A stretch of 64,000 nucleotides of DNA from NCBI GenBank assembly GCA_016720805.1, contig JADKJZ010000003.1:124001-188000 (forward strand), given 5' to 3'. Made by a program: the position numbers and the translations under genes. Shown piece after piece: positions 16,986 to 24,437 of this stretch (its first letter is position 1; each line of letters starts with the position of its first letter). The notes under the pieces are model-generated. The model was given only the letters and a program-made list of their open reading frames with translations, was not told the DNA's origin and did not search any database. The DNA comes from Gemmatimonadota bacterium (GTDB lineage: Bacteria; Gemmatimonadota; Gemmatimonadetes; Gemmatimonadales; GWC2-71-9).

Positions 16986-17216
16986 ATGGGCGGACTCCTG
17001 TTGTTCATGATCCTGGGTGGTGCCGCGTACTATGCCGTGCGGATGCGCCGGAACAACGACACCCACGGTTCCCTCGCCGCACGCGTGAGTGAGCTCACCA
17101 GTCAGCTCGGTCAGCTGCGTGAGGCGCAGTGGAAGATGCGGACGGCGATTGACAGCCTGCGCGAAGAGCAGGACTTCAGGAATCAACTCACCACGCCGAG
17201 CGACAAGGAACAGTAG
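16986..17216 (+). CDS. Small membrane-anchored coiled-coil protein
   Basis: 76 residues with a membrane segment at residues 2-20 (GGLLLFMILGGAAYYAV), a basic stop-transfer (RMRRNN) and a helix with heptad character (VSELTSQLGQLREAQWKM, SLREEQDF). The layout is that of PspB/LiaI-like small proteins; the assignment is not secure. It is paired with the preceding gene and has a good ribosome site (AGGAGG) about eight bases before the ATG. Confidence 0.65.
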   Translation: MGGLLLFMILGGAAYYAVRMRRNNDTHGSLAARVSELTSQLGQLREAQWKMRTAIDSLREEQDFRNQLTTPSDKEQ

Positions 17217-17275
17217 GGCGCCACGAGCCACGATCCCGGACATCGAGGGATCGTGATCACCCCGGAGGTTGTATC

Positions 17276-18331
17276 CTGCTGAGACAGATCGCGCTCGCCG
17301 GCGCACTCACCCTGCTCACCTCTTGCCGCGAGGCCGACCCTGCGTCGACGTCCGCCGCGGTCATCGACCTCGACCCGGTTCTCGACAGCGTCGTCGGCGT
17401 CGATCAGCCCGAGGTGGCCTACGAGACGGCACCCGGCGTGCTGCTGCTGCCGGAGCCACTGCTGCCGGGGTTGATCCGGCTCGATTTCGCGACCGGACGC
17501 CGCGACACGGTTGGTCGCGCCGGGGAAGGCCCGGGGGAGTACAGGGCACCGGGCTTCGTCTTCGCGTTGCCGGCGGGTCGGATCGGGGTCGTGGACGGCC
17601 CCGCCCGACGGGTCACGGTGTTGGCCCCCGCGCTGACCTTCGAGGAGCACCGTGCCATTCCCGCGGGGCTCTCGCCGTTCCTGCTGCGTGCCGACACGCT
17701 GGGCAATCAGCTCGGTGTCGGCCCAGGCGCCCCGCAAGCGGCGCCCGGTGATTCCGCGCCCGTCGTGCGCCTTCGTGCGGCGGCCACGACCGTCGACACC
17801 GTCGGCTTTGTGGAGCGGTTGCAGACGGCCCCGATCCAGATCGGTCAGATGGGGATGATGGCGCCGGCGGAGTACGCGCCGCGTGATCTCTGGGGCGTCG
17901 ATCAGGACGGCACGGTGTGGATCGCGCGGGGATCGCGTCGAGCGTTGGAGTTCATCAGTCGCGAGGGCACGCGGACGACCTTCCCGATCCCGTTCGCGCC
18001 GATCCCCACGGTCGACGCCGATCGCGCCCTCTTCCGCGGCCTTCCCGCGCCCGAGGGGCTCGACCGCGCCGCGCGCGTGCTGGCACCGATCAAGGGTCCG
18101 TTCCAGGAAGTCCGAGCCGACCTGTCGGGACGCTACTTCCTCTGGCTGAATCAGCCGGCCGGTTACACCACGGAGCTCTATGCGGAGTTCGATCGCACCG
18201 GCACGCACCTGCGCACGATTGCCCTTCCGCAGTCGTGGAAGATCATCGCCGTCAGTGCCACCGCGATCTATGCCGCGCGCGAGTCGGAGAGCGGGGAATG
18301 GAACATCCGGCGCTATGGCAGGCCTCGGTGA
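17276..18331 (+). CDS. 6-bladed beta-propeller lipoprotein (paralogue 1), non-ATG start
   Basis: About 351 residues. No ATG, GTG or TTG lies in frame before the signal peptide. GGAGG at 17264-17268 is followed after seven bases by CTG CTG, and the text from there (LRQIALAGALTLLTSC) is a perfect lipoprotein signal, so CTG at 17276 or 17279 (or ATC at 17273) must start translation, or a base is wrong. Around residue 80 stands the family motif GRAGEGPGEY. Later blades include LWGVDQDGTVWIARG and RYFLWLNQPAGYTTELYAEFD. It should be a membrane-anchored extracytoplasmic propeller of unknown ligand. The stop overlaps the next gene. Confidence 0.8.
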   Translation: MLRQIALAGALTLLTSCREADPASTSAAVIDLDPVLDSVVGVDQPEVAYETAPGVLLLPEPLLPGLIRLDFATGRRDTVGRAGEGPGEYRAPGFVFALPAGRIGVVDGPARRVTVLAPALTFEEHRAIPAGLSPFLLRADTLGNQLGVGPGAPQAAPGDSAPVVRLRAAATTVDTVGFVERLQTAPIQIGQMGMMAPAEYAPRDLWGVDQDGTVWIARGSRRALEFISREGTRTTFPIPFAPIPTVDADRALFRGLPAPEGLDRAARVLAPIKGPFQEVRADLSGRYFLWLNQPAGYTTELYAEFDRTGTHLRTIALPQSWKIIAVSATAIYAARESESGEWNIRRYGRPR

Positions 18332-19020
18332 TGATGCCACCGTCCACTGGACGCAGGCTCGGACTCATGACCTGCTGCATCGTCGCACTCGTTGCCGCGG
18401 TCGTGCCGGCGGCGGCGCAGGGCGGCAATCGGAGTGGTCTCACGCTCGGTGCCGGGCTCTACACCTCGGCGCGGTCGCTGGGTACGCGGAATGGCGGCAC
18501 CGCGCAGCTGTCGAACGCACCAGCGGTCACCGTGGGCTTCGACGCGTGGCCTCGGGCTGCCTCGGTCGGATTCAGGATCGTGGCGATGGCGAGTGTCACC
18601 GAAGGCTACCGCGTGGAGCCGACGGCGCGCTGCCAGCACGACTGCACACCGCGGGATCTGCAGGCTGGTCGTTTCTGGGCGGCGACCGCCAGTCTGGTTC
18701 GTGCCTTTGGTGGCGATGGTCTGGGCGTCGAGCTCGAACTCGGCGGCGGAGTCCGGCAGTACGCCTTCTCCGACCTCACCTGTGTGTGCGTGCCGATTCC
18801 CCCGAACTGGGACCCCGAGACGGTGCTGGTCTCGACGGCGTTCCACCGATCGCATACGGCGCCGCTGCTCCGGCTCGGCGCCGCGGTTCGGCTCCCTTGG
18901 CGGGCCCTGCCGGTCCGCGTGACCGCGGCCGATCATGTGAGCCGCGGTCCAACCGGGCAGGTGGCGCACGATCTGCTGTTCTCGGCCAACATGCTCTTTC
19001 CGGCCGTACGTCGGCCGTGA
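18328..19020 (+). CDS. Secreted protein, probable outer-membrane beta-barrel
   Basis: About 230 residues from the GTG overlapping the propeller stop (GTGA), or from ATG at 18331/18334. A signal peptide ends near PAAAQG. The mature part is rich in alternating strands and glycines (SGLTLGAGLYTSARSLG, VGFRIVAMASVTEGYRV, GLGVELELGGGVRQYAF, LLRLGAAVRLPWR), as in small outer-membrane barrels. Four cysteines (RCQHDC and TCVCVP) are unusual and may form loops. The coupling to the propeller gene suggests that the two act together. No family recognised. Confidence 0.62.
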   Translation: MMMPPSTGRRLGLMTCCIVALVAAVVPAAAQGGNRSGLTLGAGLYTSARSLGTRNGGTAQLSNAPAVTVGFDAWPRAASVGFRIVAMASVTEGYRVEPTARCQHDCTPRDLQAGRFWAATASLVRAFGGDGLGVELELGGGVRQYAFSDLTCVCVPIPPNWDPETVLVSTAFHRSHTAPLLRLGAAVRLPWRALPVRVTAADHVSRGPTGQVAHDLLFSANMLFPAVRRP

Positions 19021-19223
19021 GCCGCACCATCACCCATCCCAACGAGGCCGCCTTCCCCAAGGGCGTCGGCGGCCCGGTCTTGCGTGCGCTCGCCAACGCG
19101 GGGATCCGCTCGATGGCGGAGCTGGCGAAGTGGGCCGAAGCGGACGTTGCGGCACTGCACGGCGTGGGACCGAAGGGGATGCGGCTGTTGGGAGAGGCCT
19201 GGCAGAGGGGCCACCAGCGATGA
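19017..19223 (+). CDS. Helix-hairpin-helix-type small protein
   Basis: 68 residues from a GTG overlapping the previous stop by four bases. The sequence VLRALANAGIRSMAELAKW and VAALHGVGPKGMRLLGEAW shows a pair of helix-hairpin-helix-like elements with the GVGPKG turn, as in small DNA-binding proteins related to the C-terminus of RNA polymerase alpha. It may bind DNA nonspecifically; this is inference. Coupled (ATGA) to the following 60-aa gene. Confidence 0.72.
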   Translation: MSRTITHPNEAAFPKGVGGPVLRALANAGIRSMAELAKWAEADVAALHGVGPKGMRLLGEAWQRGHQR

Positions 19224-19402
19224 TCAACGCGAAGTGGCACAAGGACCACGTCATGCCGATGGGCTCCACGCTGAGTCAGCGGGTCCAATGGCACGTGGCG
19301 CACGCGAAGGCGTGTGGCTGTCGCGAGATCCCGCCGACTGTGTTGAAGGAACTGGAGCGGCTCGGGAGGACGCCGCCGAAGCGGAAGGGGCACGACGGCT
19401 GA
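19220..19402 (+). CDS. Conserved small hypothetical protein, 60 aa
   Basis: Starts with the ATG overlapping the preceding stop (ATGA). It is rich in His, Lys and Trp: INAKWHKDHVMPMGSTLSQR, VQWHVAHAKACGCREIP. This short protein with the paired HxKxCGCR element is one I have seen widely in bacteria as a hypothetical protein, and its Cys-Gly-Cys-Arg could bind metal. No function is known. It is in a run of overlapping small genes that ends at the DNA glycosylase. Confidence 0.68.
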   Translation: MINAKWHKDHVMPMGSTLSQRVQWHVAHAKACGCREIPPTVLKELERLGRTPPKRKGHDG

Positions 19403-19419
19403 GCGCCAGCTCCACGACC

Positions 19420-19923
19420 ATGCACTGCCACAGCTTCCCGCCGATCGCGCGCCCTGACGCGCGCCTCCTGATCCTCGGCTCCATGCCGGGGAAGGTCTCG
19501 CTGCGCGACCAGCAATACTACGCCCATCCCCAGAACGCCTTCTGGGCGATCATCGCCGACATCCTCGGCTTCGACGCCGCGAGTCCCTACACCGATCGCG
19601 TGACCGCGCTGCAGGATGGTCGGATCGCTCTCTGGGATGTGCTCAAGTCGTGTACCCGCGAGAGCAGCCTCGACGCCGACATCGATCCGTCGACGATTGT
19701 CCCCAACGACTTTGCAAAGTTCTTCGCAACGCATCCGGACATCCGCCGCGTCTGCTTCAACGGCGCCAAGGCGGCGACGCTCTTTGCCAGGCACGTCACC
19801 CCGACACTCCCCTCGACGCACGATCTCGAATTGCTGCGGCTCCCCTCGACCAGTCCCGCCAACGCCGGCGTGTCGCGCGCGGAGAAGTTGCGGGCGTGGC
19901 GGGTGATTGGGCATGTTGACTAG
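19420..19923 (+). CDS. DNA-deoxyinosine (hypoxanthine) glycosylase, UDG superfamily
   Basis: 167 residues from ATG 19420. The N-terminus LLILGSMPGKVSLRDQQYY followed by AHPQNAFW is the motif region of the family 6 uracil-DNA glycosylase-like enzymes that excise hypoxanthine from deaminated DNA. RVCFNGAKAATLF and LRLPSTSPANAG match the later conserved motifs. The enzyme acts in base-excision repair in the cytoplasm. It lies 17 bp behind the small hypothetical gene, probably in the same transcript. The only alternative is a mismatch-type UDG of the same fold. Confidence 0.85.
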   Translation: MHCHSFPPIARPDARLLILGSMPGKVSLRDQQYYAHPQNAFWAIIADILGFDAASPYTDRVTALQDGRIALWDVLKSCTRESSLDADIDPSTIVPNDFAKFFATHPDIRRVCFNGAKAATLFARHVTPTLPSTHDLELLRLPSTSPANAGVSRAEKLRAWRVIGHVD

Positions 19924-19943
19924 CCGCCCCACTCGGAGCCCCC

Positions 19944-20402
19944 ATGTCCGGCCGCATTGAAGCCCTCTGGAGCAAGCGCGCGCATCGCGGGCCGATGGAC
20001 CCGCGCGCCGACGCCACCCTGGTGCCGAACAAGGGGATGGCCGGGAGCGTCGGCCGCAGCACGCGCCGCCAGGTGACCATCCTCTCGCGCGAGGCGTGGG
20101 AGACCGCGACCACCGAGCTCGGCGCCACGGTCGACCCGTCGATGCGCCGCGCCAACATCCTCGTCTCCGGCCTCGACCTCCACGACACGCGCGGACGCAC
20201 GCTCCGCATCGGCAGCTGCCGACTGATCATCGGCGGCGAGCTCACTCCCTGCGAACGGATGGAGGAGGCGTCGCCCGGTTTGCAGGCGGCGCTGACGCCG
20301 AGGTGGCGCGGTGGCGTCTTCGCGCAGGTGGAGGAGGGTGGGGAGGTGAGGGTGGGGGATGTGGTTCAATGGGAGCCCGGTGATCTGTCATCCCGAGCGT
20401 AG
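19944..20402 (+). CDS. MOSC-domain protein
   Basis: 152 residues; the fold is recognised from ANILVSGLDL, LRIGSCRLIIGGELTPCERM and the following SPGLQAAL, where the conserved cysteine (PCERM) is the proposed persulfide carrier of MOSC domains. Stand-alone MOSC proteins are thought to handle sulfur or detoxify N-hydroxylated compounds with molybdenum cofactor. The final residues LSSRA and the TAG stop are encoded by the left arm of the long inverted repeat that starts at about 20387, so the original C-terminus has been replaced or extended. Confidence 0.82.
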   Translation: MSGRIEALWSKRAHRGPMDPRADATLVPNKGMAGSVGRSTRRQVTILSREAWETATTELGATVDPSMRRANILVSGLDLHDTRGRTLRIGSCRLIIGGELTPCERMEEASPGLQAALTPRWRGGVFAQVEEGGEVRVGDVVQWEPGDLSSRA

Positions 20403-20483
20403 CGAGGGACCTACGTGAACATGAATGCACTTATGCCCACCCATTCGCAGCGACGCAGGTCCCTCGCTACGCTCGGGATGACA
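20387..20483. repeat. Long inverted repeat, copy 3
   Basis: Left arm TGTCATCCCGAGCGTAGCGA plus GGGACCTACGT, right arm ACGCAGGTCCCTCGCTACGC plus TCGGGATGACA, with a loop of about 35 bases. It overlaps the last 16 bases of the MOSC gene and provides that gene's stop codon. Confidence 0.9.
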
Positions 20484-20555
20484 CGCTCGGAAGCGACCGA
20501 CGATAAATTCCCCCGCAACCCTCCAACCCTCCACCCCCCTGACCCGAGGCCCCCC

Positions 20556-20963
20556 ATGAAGATCACCGTCGAAACCGTCGTGAACGCCCCCATCGATGAG
20601 GTCTGGCGCGCCTGGACGACGCCGGCCGACATCATCCAGTGGAATGCCGCGTCCGAGGACTGGCACACCACCGCGGCCACCGTCGATCTCCGCGCGGGCG
20701 GCGCGTTCTCGTCGCGAATGGAGGCGAAGGACGGCAGCATGGGGTTTGACTTCGCGGGGACGTACACCAGGGTGGAGCCGCATCGGCTGATCGAGGCGGC
20801 GTTCGGTGATCGAGTCATGCTGGTCGAGTTCGAGACGGAGAACCACGGCATCGTGGTGCGCGAGACCTTTGACGCCGAGACCACCCACCCCGAAGAGATG
20901 CAGCGGGCGGGGTGGCAGGCGATCCTCGACAACTTCAAACGGCACGTCGAACAGGGGCGGTGA
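20556..20963 (+). CDS. SRPBCC / AHSA1-type START-like domain protein
   Basis: 135 residues from ATG 20556. Typical opening of the family: VNAPIDEVWRAWTTPADI, then WHTTAATVDLRAGGAF and GTYTRVEPHRLIEAAF, and the long C-terminal helix GWQAILDNFKRHVE. AHSA1-like SRPBCC proteins have a hydrophobic cavity for small ligands; the ligand here is unknown. The gene is convergent with the TetR regulator and separated from it by three bases. A C/T-rich stretch with short repeats (CAACCCTC) precedes it. Confidence 0.87.
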   Translation: MKITVETVVNAPIDEVWRAWTTPADIIQWNAASEDWHTTAATVDLRAGGAFSSRMEAKDGSMGFDFAGTYTRVEPHRLIEAAFGDRVMLVEFETENHGIVVRETFDAETTHPEEMQRAGWQAILDNFKRHVEQGR

Positions 20964-20966
20964 TGC

Positions 20967-21830
20967 CTACCGCGTGACCCGATTCACGTATTTCTCGATC
21001 CCGTCCAGCACGCGCTGCAGGCCGAAGTCGAAGGACTCCACCATCGTCCGACCGGGTGACTCCGCCGGCGCGGTAAGGATTGCCGCGAAGGCGGCGAAGC
21101 GCGGGTCGCCGATCGCCCGCCCGAGGTCTGCGCCGACCGCCGCCCCCCACTGCCGTTCGGAGATGCCGCGTGCCCTGGCGCGCGCCAGCGAGATCGAGGT
21201 GTCCGCGGCGCCGCGCGTGTAGCCGTCGATCACGCTGATCATCTGCCCGACATCCGCCGGCGTCATGGCCGTGCGTGACAGGGGCCGCGCGACCGCTTCC
21301 AGCCAGGCCATCCAGTTGGGGCCATGCGGCGCTGCGACGAATGGCAGCTCCGCCAACCAGGGTCGGCCACAGAGCATATCCCGCTTCGCGTGCGCCCACG
21401 CCGCCACCTCGGCGCGCCACCCGACACGGGGACCTTTGGGTGTCGGCGGGAGTCCCATCCCCGCGTCGACCAGCGCGTCGATGAGTGCGTCCTTGCTCGG
21501 GAAGTAGCGGTACAGCGCCATCGCGGTGACGCCGAGCTGCTGCGCCACCGCCTGCATCGTCACGGCGCTGAGCCCGTCGGCGTCGGCGATCGCGATCGCC
21601 GCCTGCACCACGTCGTCGGCCGTGATCGACGGTTTCGGCCCTCGGCCCGGGACTGAGCGTGCCTCCCACAGCAACTCGCTGCGCCGCTGCAACTCCGGGT
21701 CGGGAGCGCTCGCGGCCTGCATCAACGCGTCGTGCGTCAGCTCCCGGCCGATGCCGGGTGCCGCGCCGCCGCTCTGCTTCCGGCGGCTCCCGCTCGCCGC
21801 TGCTTTCCGTGCCATAGCTCCCACCGCCAT
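20967..21830 (-). CDS. TetR/AcrR-family transcriptional regulator
   Basis: About 287 residues. The helix-turn-helix domain sits after an N-terminal extension of about 80 residues: TADDVVQAAIAIADADGLSA, VTMQAVAQQLGVTAMALYRY, FPSKDALIDALVD is the TetR pattern. The C-terminal part resembles the TetR_C-type domain that senses small ligands (WLAELPFVAAPHGPNWMAWL). The start could be ATG 21830, ATG 21815 or TTG 21842. The region in front of it is AT-rich and carries a perfect palindrome (21875-21891), probably its own operator, shared with the divergent secreted-protein gene. Confidence 0.88.
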   Translation of the reverse strand: MAVGAMARKAAASGSRRKQSGGAAPGIGRELTHDALMQAASAPDPELQRRSELLWEARSVPGRGPKPSITADDVVQAAIAIADADGLSAVTMQAVAQQLGVTAMALYRYFPSKDALIDALVDAGMGLPPTPKGPRVGWRAEVAAWAHAKRDMLCGRPWLAELPFVAAPHGPNWMAWLEAVARPLSRTAMTPADVGQMISVIDGYTRGAADTSISLARARARGISERQWGAAVGADLGRAIGDPRFAAFAAILTAPAESPGRTMVESFDFGLQRVLDGIEKYVNRVTR

Positions 21831-21874
21831 AGGGGTTGACAAACCCTAAACTGTTTATAACATATACAGCAATA

Positions 21875-21891
21875 GTATACGACGTATACTA
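21875..21891. promoter_or_regulatory. Probable TetR operator
   Basis: AGTATAC-GAC-GTATACT is a perfect 7+3+7 palindrome in the short AT-rich gap between the TetR gene and the divergent barrel-like gene. On the plus strand TTGACA at about 21835 lies upstream with TATAAC-like sequence between. Position and symmetry fit a TetR-family operator; binding is inference. Confidence 0.65.
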
Positions 21892-21962
21892 ATAACCGTC
21901 GGCCCGGAATGCGAGCACCGCTCGCCACCGCCCGGCACCACGCCCGACCCGAGGATCGCTCC

Positions 21963-22556
21963 ATGACCGCCTTCGCCCTGACCCCCCGCACCCTGACCGC
22001 CGTCCTCCTGCTCACGGTGGCCGCCGCCCGCCCCGCCCGCGCCCAGGAAGAAGTCCCCCGCTGGCAGTTCCGGATCGCCAGCGGCTCGCTGCTGCCGACC
22101 GGTGCCCAGCGCGATGCCGTCAAGCGCGCGCCGATGATCGCGGCGCAGCTCTCCCGCGGCATCACGCCGGCCATCGCCGTGGTCAGCACCATCGGCTGGG
22201 CGCGGAGCCGCGACCTCGCGACCATCGATGCCGCCCGGCTCGACATCTTCAGCGCCGATCTCGGCCTCGAGGCCACCGCCTCGACCCGACAGATCAGCAA
22301 GACCTTCTCCTTCACGCCGATCATCGGCCTCGGTTCGGGCATGCGGTACTACCATCATCGGCACCTCGCGGCCGATGCGACCACCACGCTCGGCGGGTAC
22401 GTCGCGGCCGGCGGCGAAGTCGGCATCGGCCGCGTCGGCGTGCGCCTGGAGGTGCGCGACTACCTCACCAACTTCACGCCGCTGATCGCTGGCGGACGCA
22501 GTGCGGTGCGCAACGACGTCATGCTGCTCGGCGCGCTGCGCCTGAAGCGGCGCTAG
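21963..22556 (+). CDS. Secreted outer-membrane beta-barrel-like protein
   Basis: 197 residues from ATG 21963, with a signal peptide ending at ARAQE. The mature part has the amphipathic strand pattern and terminal aromatic/hydrophobic strand of a small barrel: VGIGRVGVRLEVRDYLTNF and NDVMLLGALRLKRR. It contains a segment GLGSGMRYYHHRHLA resembling barrel strands. Divergent from the TetR regulator across a shared operator-containing region, so it may be the regulated target. Function unknown. Confidence 0.68.
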   Translation: MTAFALTPRTLTAVLLLTVAAARPARAQEEVPRWQFRIASGSLLPTGAQRDAVKRAPMIAAQLSRGITPAIAVVSTIGWARSRDLATIDAARLDIFSADLGLEATASTRQISKTFSFTPIIGLGSGMRYYHHRHLAADATTTLGGYVAAGGEVGIGRVGVRLEVRDYLTNFTPLIAGGRSAVRNDVMLLGALRLKRR

Positions 22557-22620
22557 TCGATCGTGTCACCGATCGGCGGGGGCGGGGGAGGAAATCCTCT
22601 CCACGCCTCACGCCGCCGTG

Positions 22621-22627
22621 GTACCTT
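22621..22627 (+). promoter_or_regulatory. GTACCTT box, possible leaderless promoter
   Basis: GTACCTTCAA lies just five bases before the ATG of the following propeller gene. If it is the -10 element, the transcript would start at or next to the ATG. Same box type as at 25671, 37637, 39920 and 63510. Confidence 0.35.
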
Positions 22628-22632
22628 CAACC

Positions 22633-23844
22633 ATGCCGCGCGCGCTCCCCACGACGCTACGTCTCATCACTTGCACCCTGGTCATCGCGATCGCACCGCT
22701 GACGACCTCGTGCGGCTCCGACGCGACCCGTGATACCGTCGTGCGCGACAGTGCCGGCGTCCGGATCGTCGAGAACGCCAGGCCCACGGCCGCGACGATC
22801 GCACTCGAGCCTCGTCCGCAGATCGACATCGGCCCTGCTGCCGGCGTGCAGGGCGAGTTCATCGGCACGCCGATTTCGGCAGTGCGACAGCGCGACGGCA
22901 CGATCGCCGTCGCTGCGTGGATCACGACCGAGTTCCGGCTCTTCGACTCGACCGGGGCGTGGCGGCAAACTGTCGGGCGGAGTGGTGAAGGGCCGGGGGA
23001 GTTCGACGTCCTGGGCTTTCTCTTTCGCGGCCCCGGCGATTCGCTGATGACGTTCGAGCCTGCGCTCCGGCGCGTGCAGCGCTGGACGCCGGGCGGCCAG
23101 TTCGTGGCTCGGCACGAGCTTACCCCGCCACGGGGCCGGCCCGCAGGATGGCTCGCTGGTGTCTTCGCCGACGGTACCCTCCTGCTGACAACCAGCCGGC
23201 CCGATCCCACGCGAACGACCAACACCACGATGGGTGGCACGGTCCTGCTGCAGGGGGTCGCGCTCGAGGGCGCCCGCTGGGATTCGCTGCTCACCTATCG
23301 GGAAGCACGCACGCTCCGCCACATCCAGCATCCCGACTGGGGGTATGCCGAGCCGCTCTTCGAGCCGGTACCGAGTGTTGCCGTGCGGGGGTCCCGCATG
23401 GCGTTCGCCACCGGGGAGCGGTTCGAGATCGAGCTGCGCAACGCCAGAGGCGAGCTCACGATGTTGCTGCGTCGTGACGCGCCCGAGCGCGTCGTGAGTG
23501 CCGCCGAGCGGGAGCGCGCGATCGAGGCCTGGGTGGGTCAGCGACGCGACACGCTTCGCACCCTGATGCTGCCGCGACTGCGGAGTGTTGCCGATCGCCG
23601 CGCTCGGCCGGCGATCTCGTCGGTGCACCTCACCGAGGACGGCGGCGTCTGGGCAGTGTACGGCGATCCGACCCTCGGGGAGGCTGTCCGTGCGTCGGTC
23701 TTCGATGCCGCCGGGCAGTGGCTCGCGGACGTCGTCCTCCCGAGTGGCTTCGAGATCGCGCAAGTCGACGCGGACGGGGTGCTCGGCGTGACGGTCGACG
23801 GCGAGGGGTTTCGGCACATCCAGTTCTATCGAGTGACGAAGTAA
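22633..23844 (+). CDS. 6-bladed beta-propeller lipoprotein (paralogue 2)
   Basis: 403 residues. Lipoprotein signal with lipobox TTSC-GSD, followed by VVRDSAGVRIVEN, a block that is common at the N-terminus of this family. The motif GRSGEGPGEF stands at about residue 115. Blade-like repeats include AVRQRDGTIAVAAW, LTEDGGVWAVYGD and ADGVLGVTVDGEGFRHIQFYRV at the end. Probably lipid-anchored and facing the periplasm or surface. It may be monocistronic: a GTACCTT box precedes it and a long perfect hairpin follows it. Confidence 0.85.
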   Translation: MPRALPTTLRLITCTLVIAIAPLTTSCGSDATRDTVVRDSAGVRIVENARPTAATIALEPRPQIDIGPAAGVQGEFIGTPISAVRQRDGTIAVAAWITTEFRLFDSTGAWRQTVGRSGEGPGEFDVLGFLFRGPGDSLMTFEPALRRVQRWTPGGQFVARHELTPPRGRPAGWLAGVFADGTLLLTTSRPDPTRTTNTTMGGTVLLQGVALEGARWDSLLTYREARTLRHIQHPDWGYAEPLFEPVPSVAVRGSRMAFATGERFEIELRNARGELTMLLRRDAPERVVSAAERERAIEAWVGQRRDTLRTLMLPRLRSVADRRARPAISSVHLTEDGGVWAVYGDPTLGEAVRASVFDAAGQWLADVVLPSGFEIAQVDADGVLGVTVDGEGFRHIQFYRVTK

Positions 23845-23883
23845 GGTCCGGAAGCGCGTCGGAGGAGGGGCCGTCACGCGAAA

Positions 23884-23915
23884 CGCGGATGAAGTCACCG
23901 GTGGCTTCATCCGCG
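23884..23915 (+). terminator. Perfect inverted repeat after propeller gene
   Basis: CGCGGATGAAG and CTTCATCCGCG pair perfectly and enclose the palindrome CACCGGTG, so 32 bases form an almost continuous stem. It lies about 40 bp after the stop. There is no run of T after it, so an intrinsic terminator is only a possibility; a protein-binding palindrome is the alternative. Confidence 0.5.
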
Positions 23916-24437
23916 CATTGATCCCGCATCTATACCTGCAGGCCTAGTGGCCGGGACTTCCGTGCGCGTCCTTCTTGGGACTCGCGGTATCGACGCCGCC
24001 CTCATGGGTCGAACGGTCCCGATGGTCACCCATTGGTGCCACTCCACTGGGTGACCGTGTCATCGCGGAACCTCGCGCCGGCGCGCCTTCGGATAGCATG
24101 TGGGACGTGGCCCGGCCCACGGGGGACACATGCTGCGCAGGTGATGCATTTCCCTCGGCACAGCCCGAGCGGCTGGGTTCGAGCAAAGCGGTGTCAGCCC
24201 GAGCGCAGCGAGGACCTGCGTGATCGCGAATGGACTTCAGCCTCCGTGGTCATGGGGTGAGGCGCTCAGGGGGCTGCCTCGTACCTCACCGCCCCACCTC
24301 ACCCCGCGCGCCCCGTTCACCTTTCACCCTTCACGTCCCGATCCACTTCGAACGATTCTCCCGCCGAGAGTGTCCAACAGCTGAGTCACACCTCCTGGCC
24401 CCGCCAAGCGGGGCGTCTCGTCTGTCCGAGGTCCGTC
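23916..24437. other. Gene-free intergenic stretch with a decayed repeat and GC hairpin
   Basis: No convincing gene is seen in either direction; the open frames have no start context or family match. It holds a half copy of the long inverted repeat (GCCCGAGCGCAGCGAGGACC at about 24200, followed by TGATCGCGAATG as in copy 2). Then come a C-rich part with TTCACC units spaced seven bases apart (about 24318-24340) and a hairpin GCCCCGC-CAA-GCGGGGC (24398-24414) shortly before the next propeller gene. Confidence 0.6.

Noticed and set aside
23944..24260. Three short open frames in the gap after propeller 2
   Set aside because: No start context, overlapping each other and a decayed repeat; composition like non-coding DNA.
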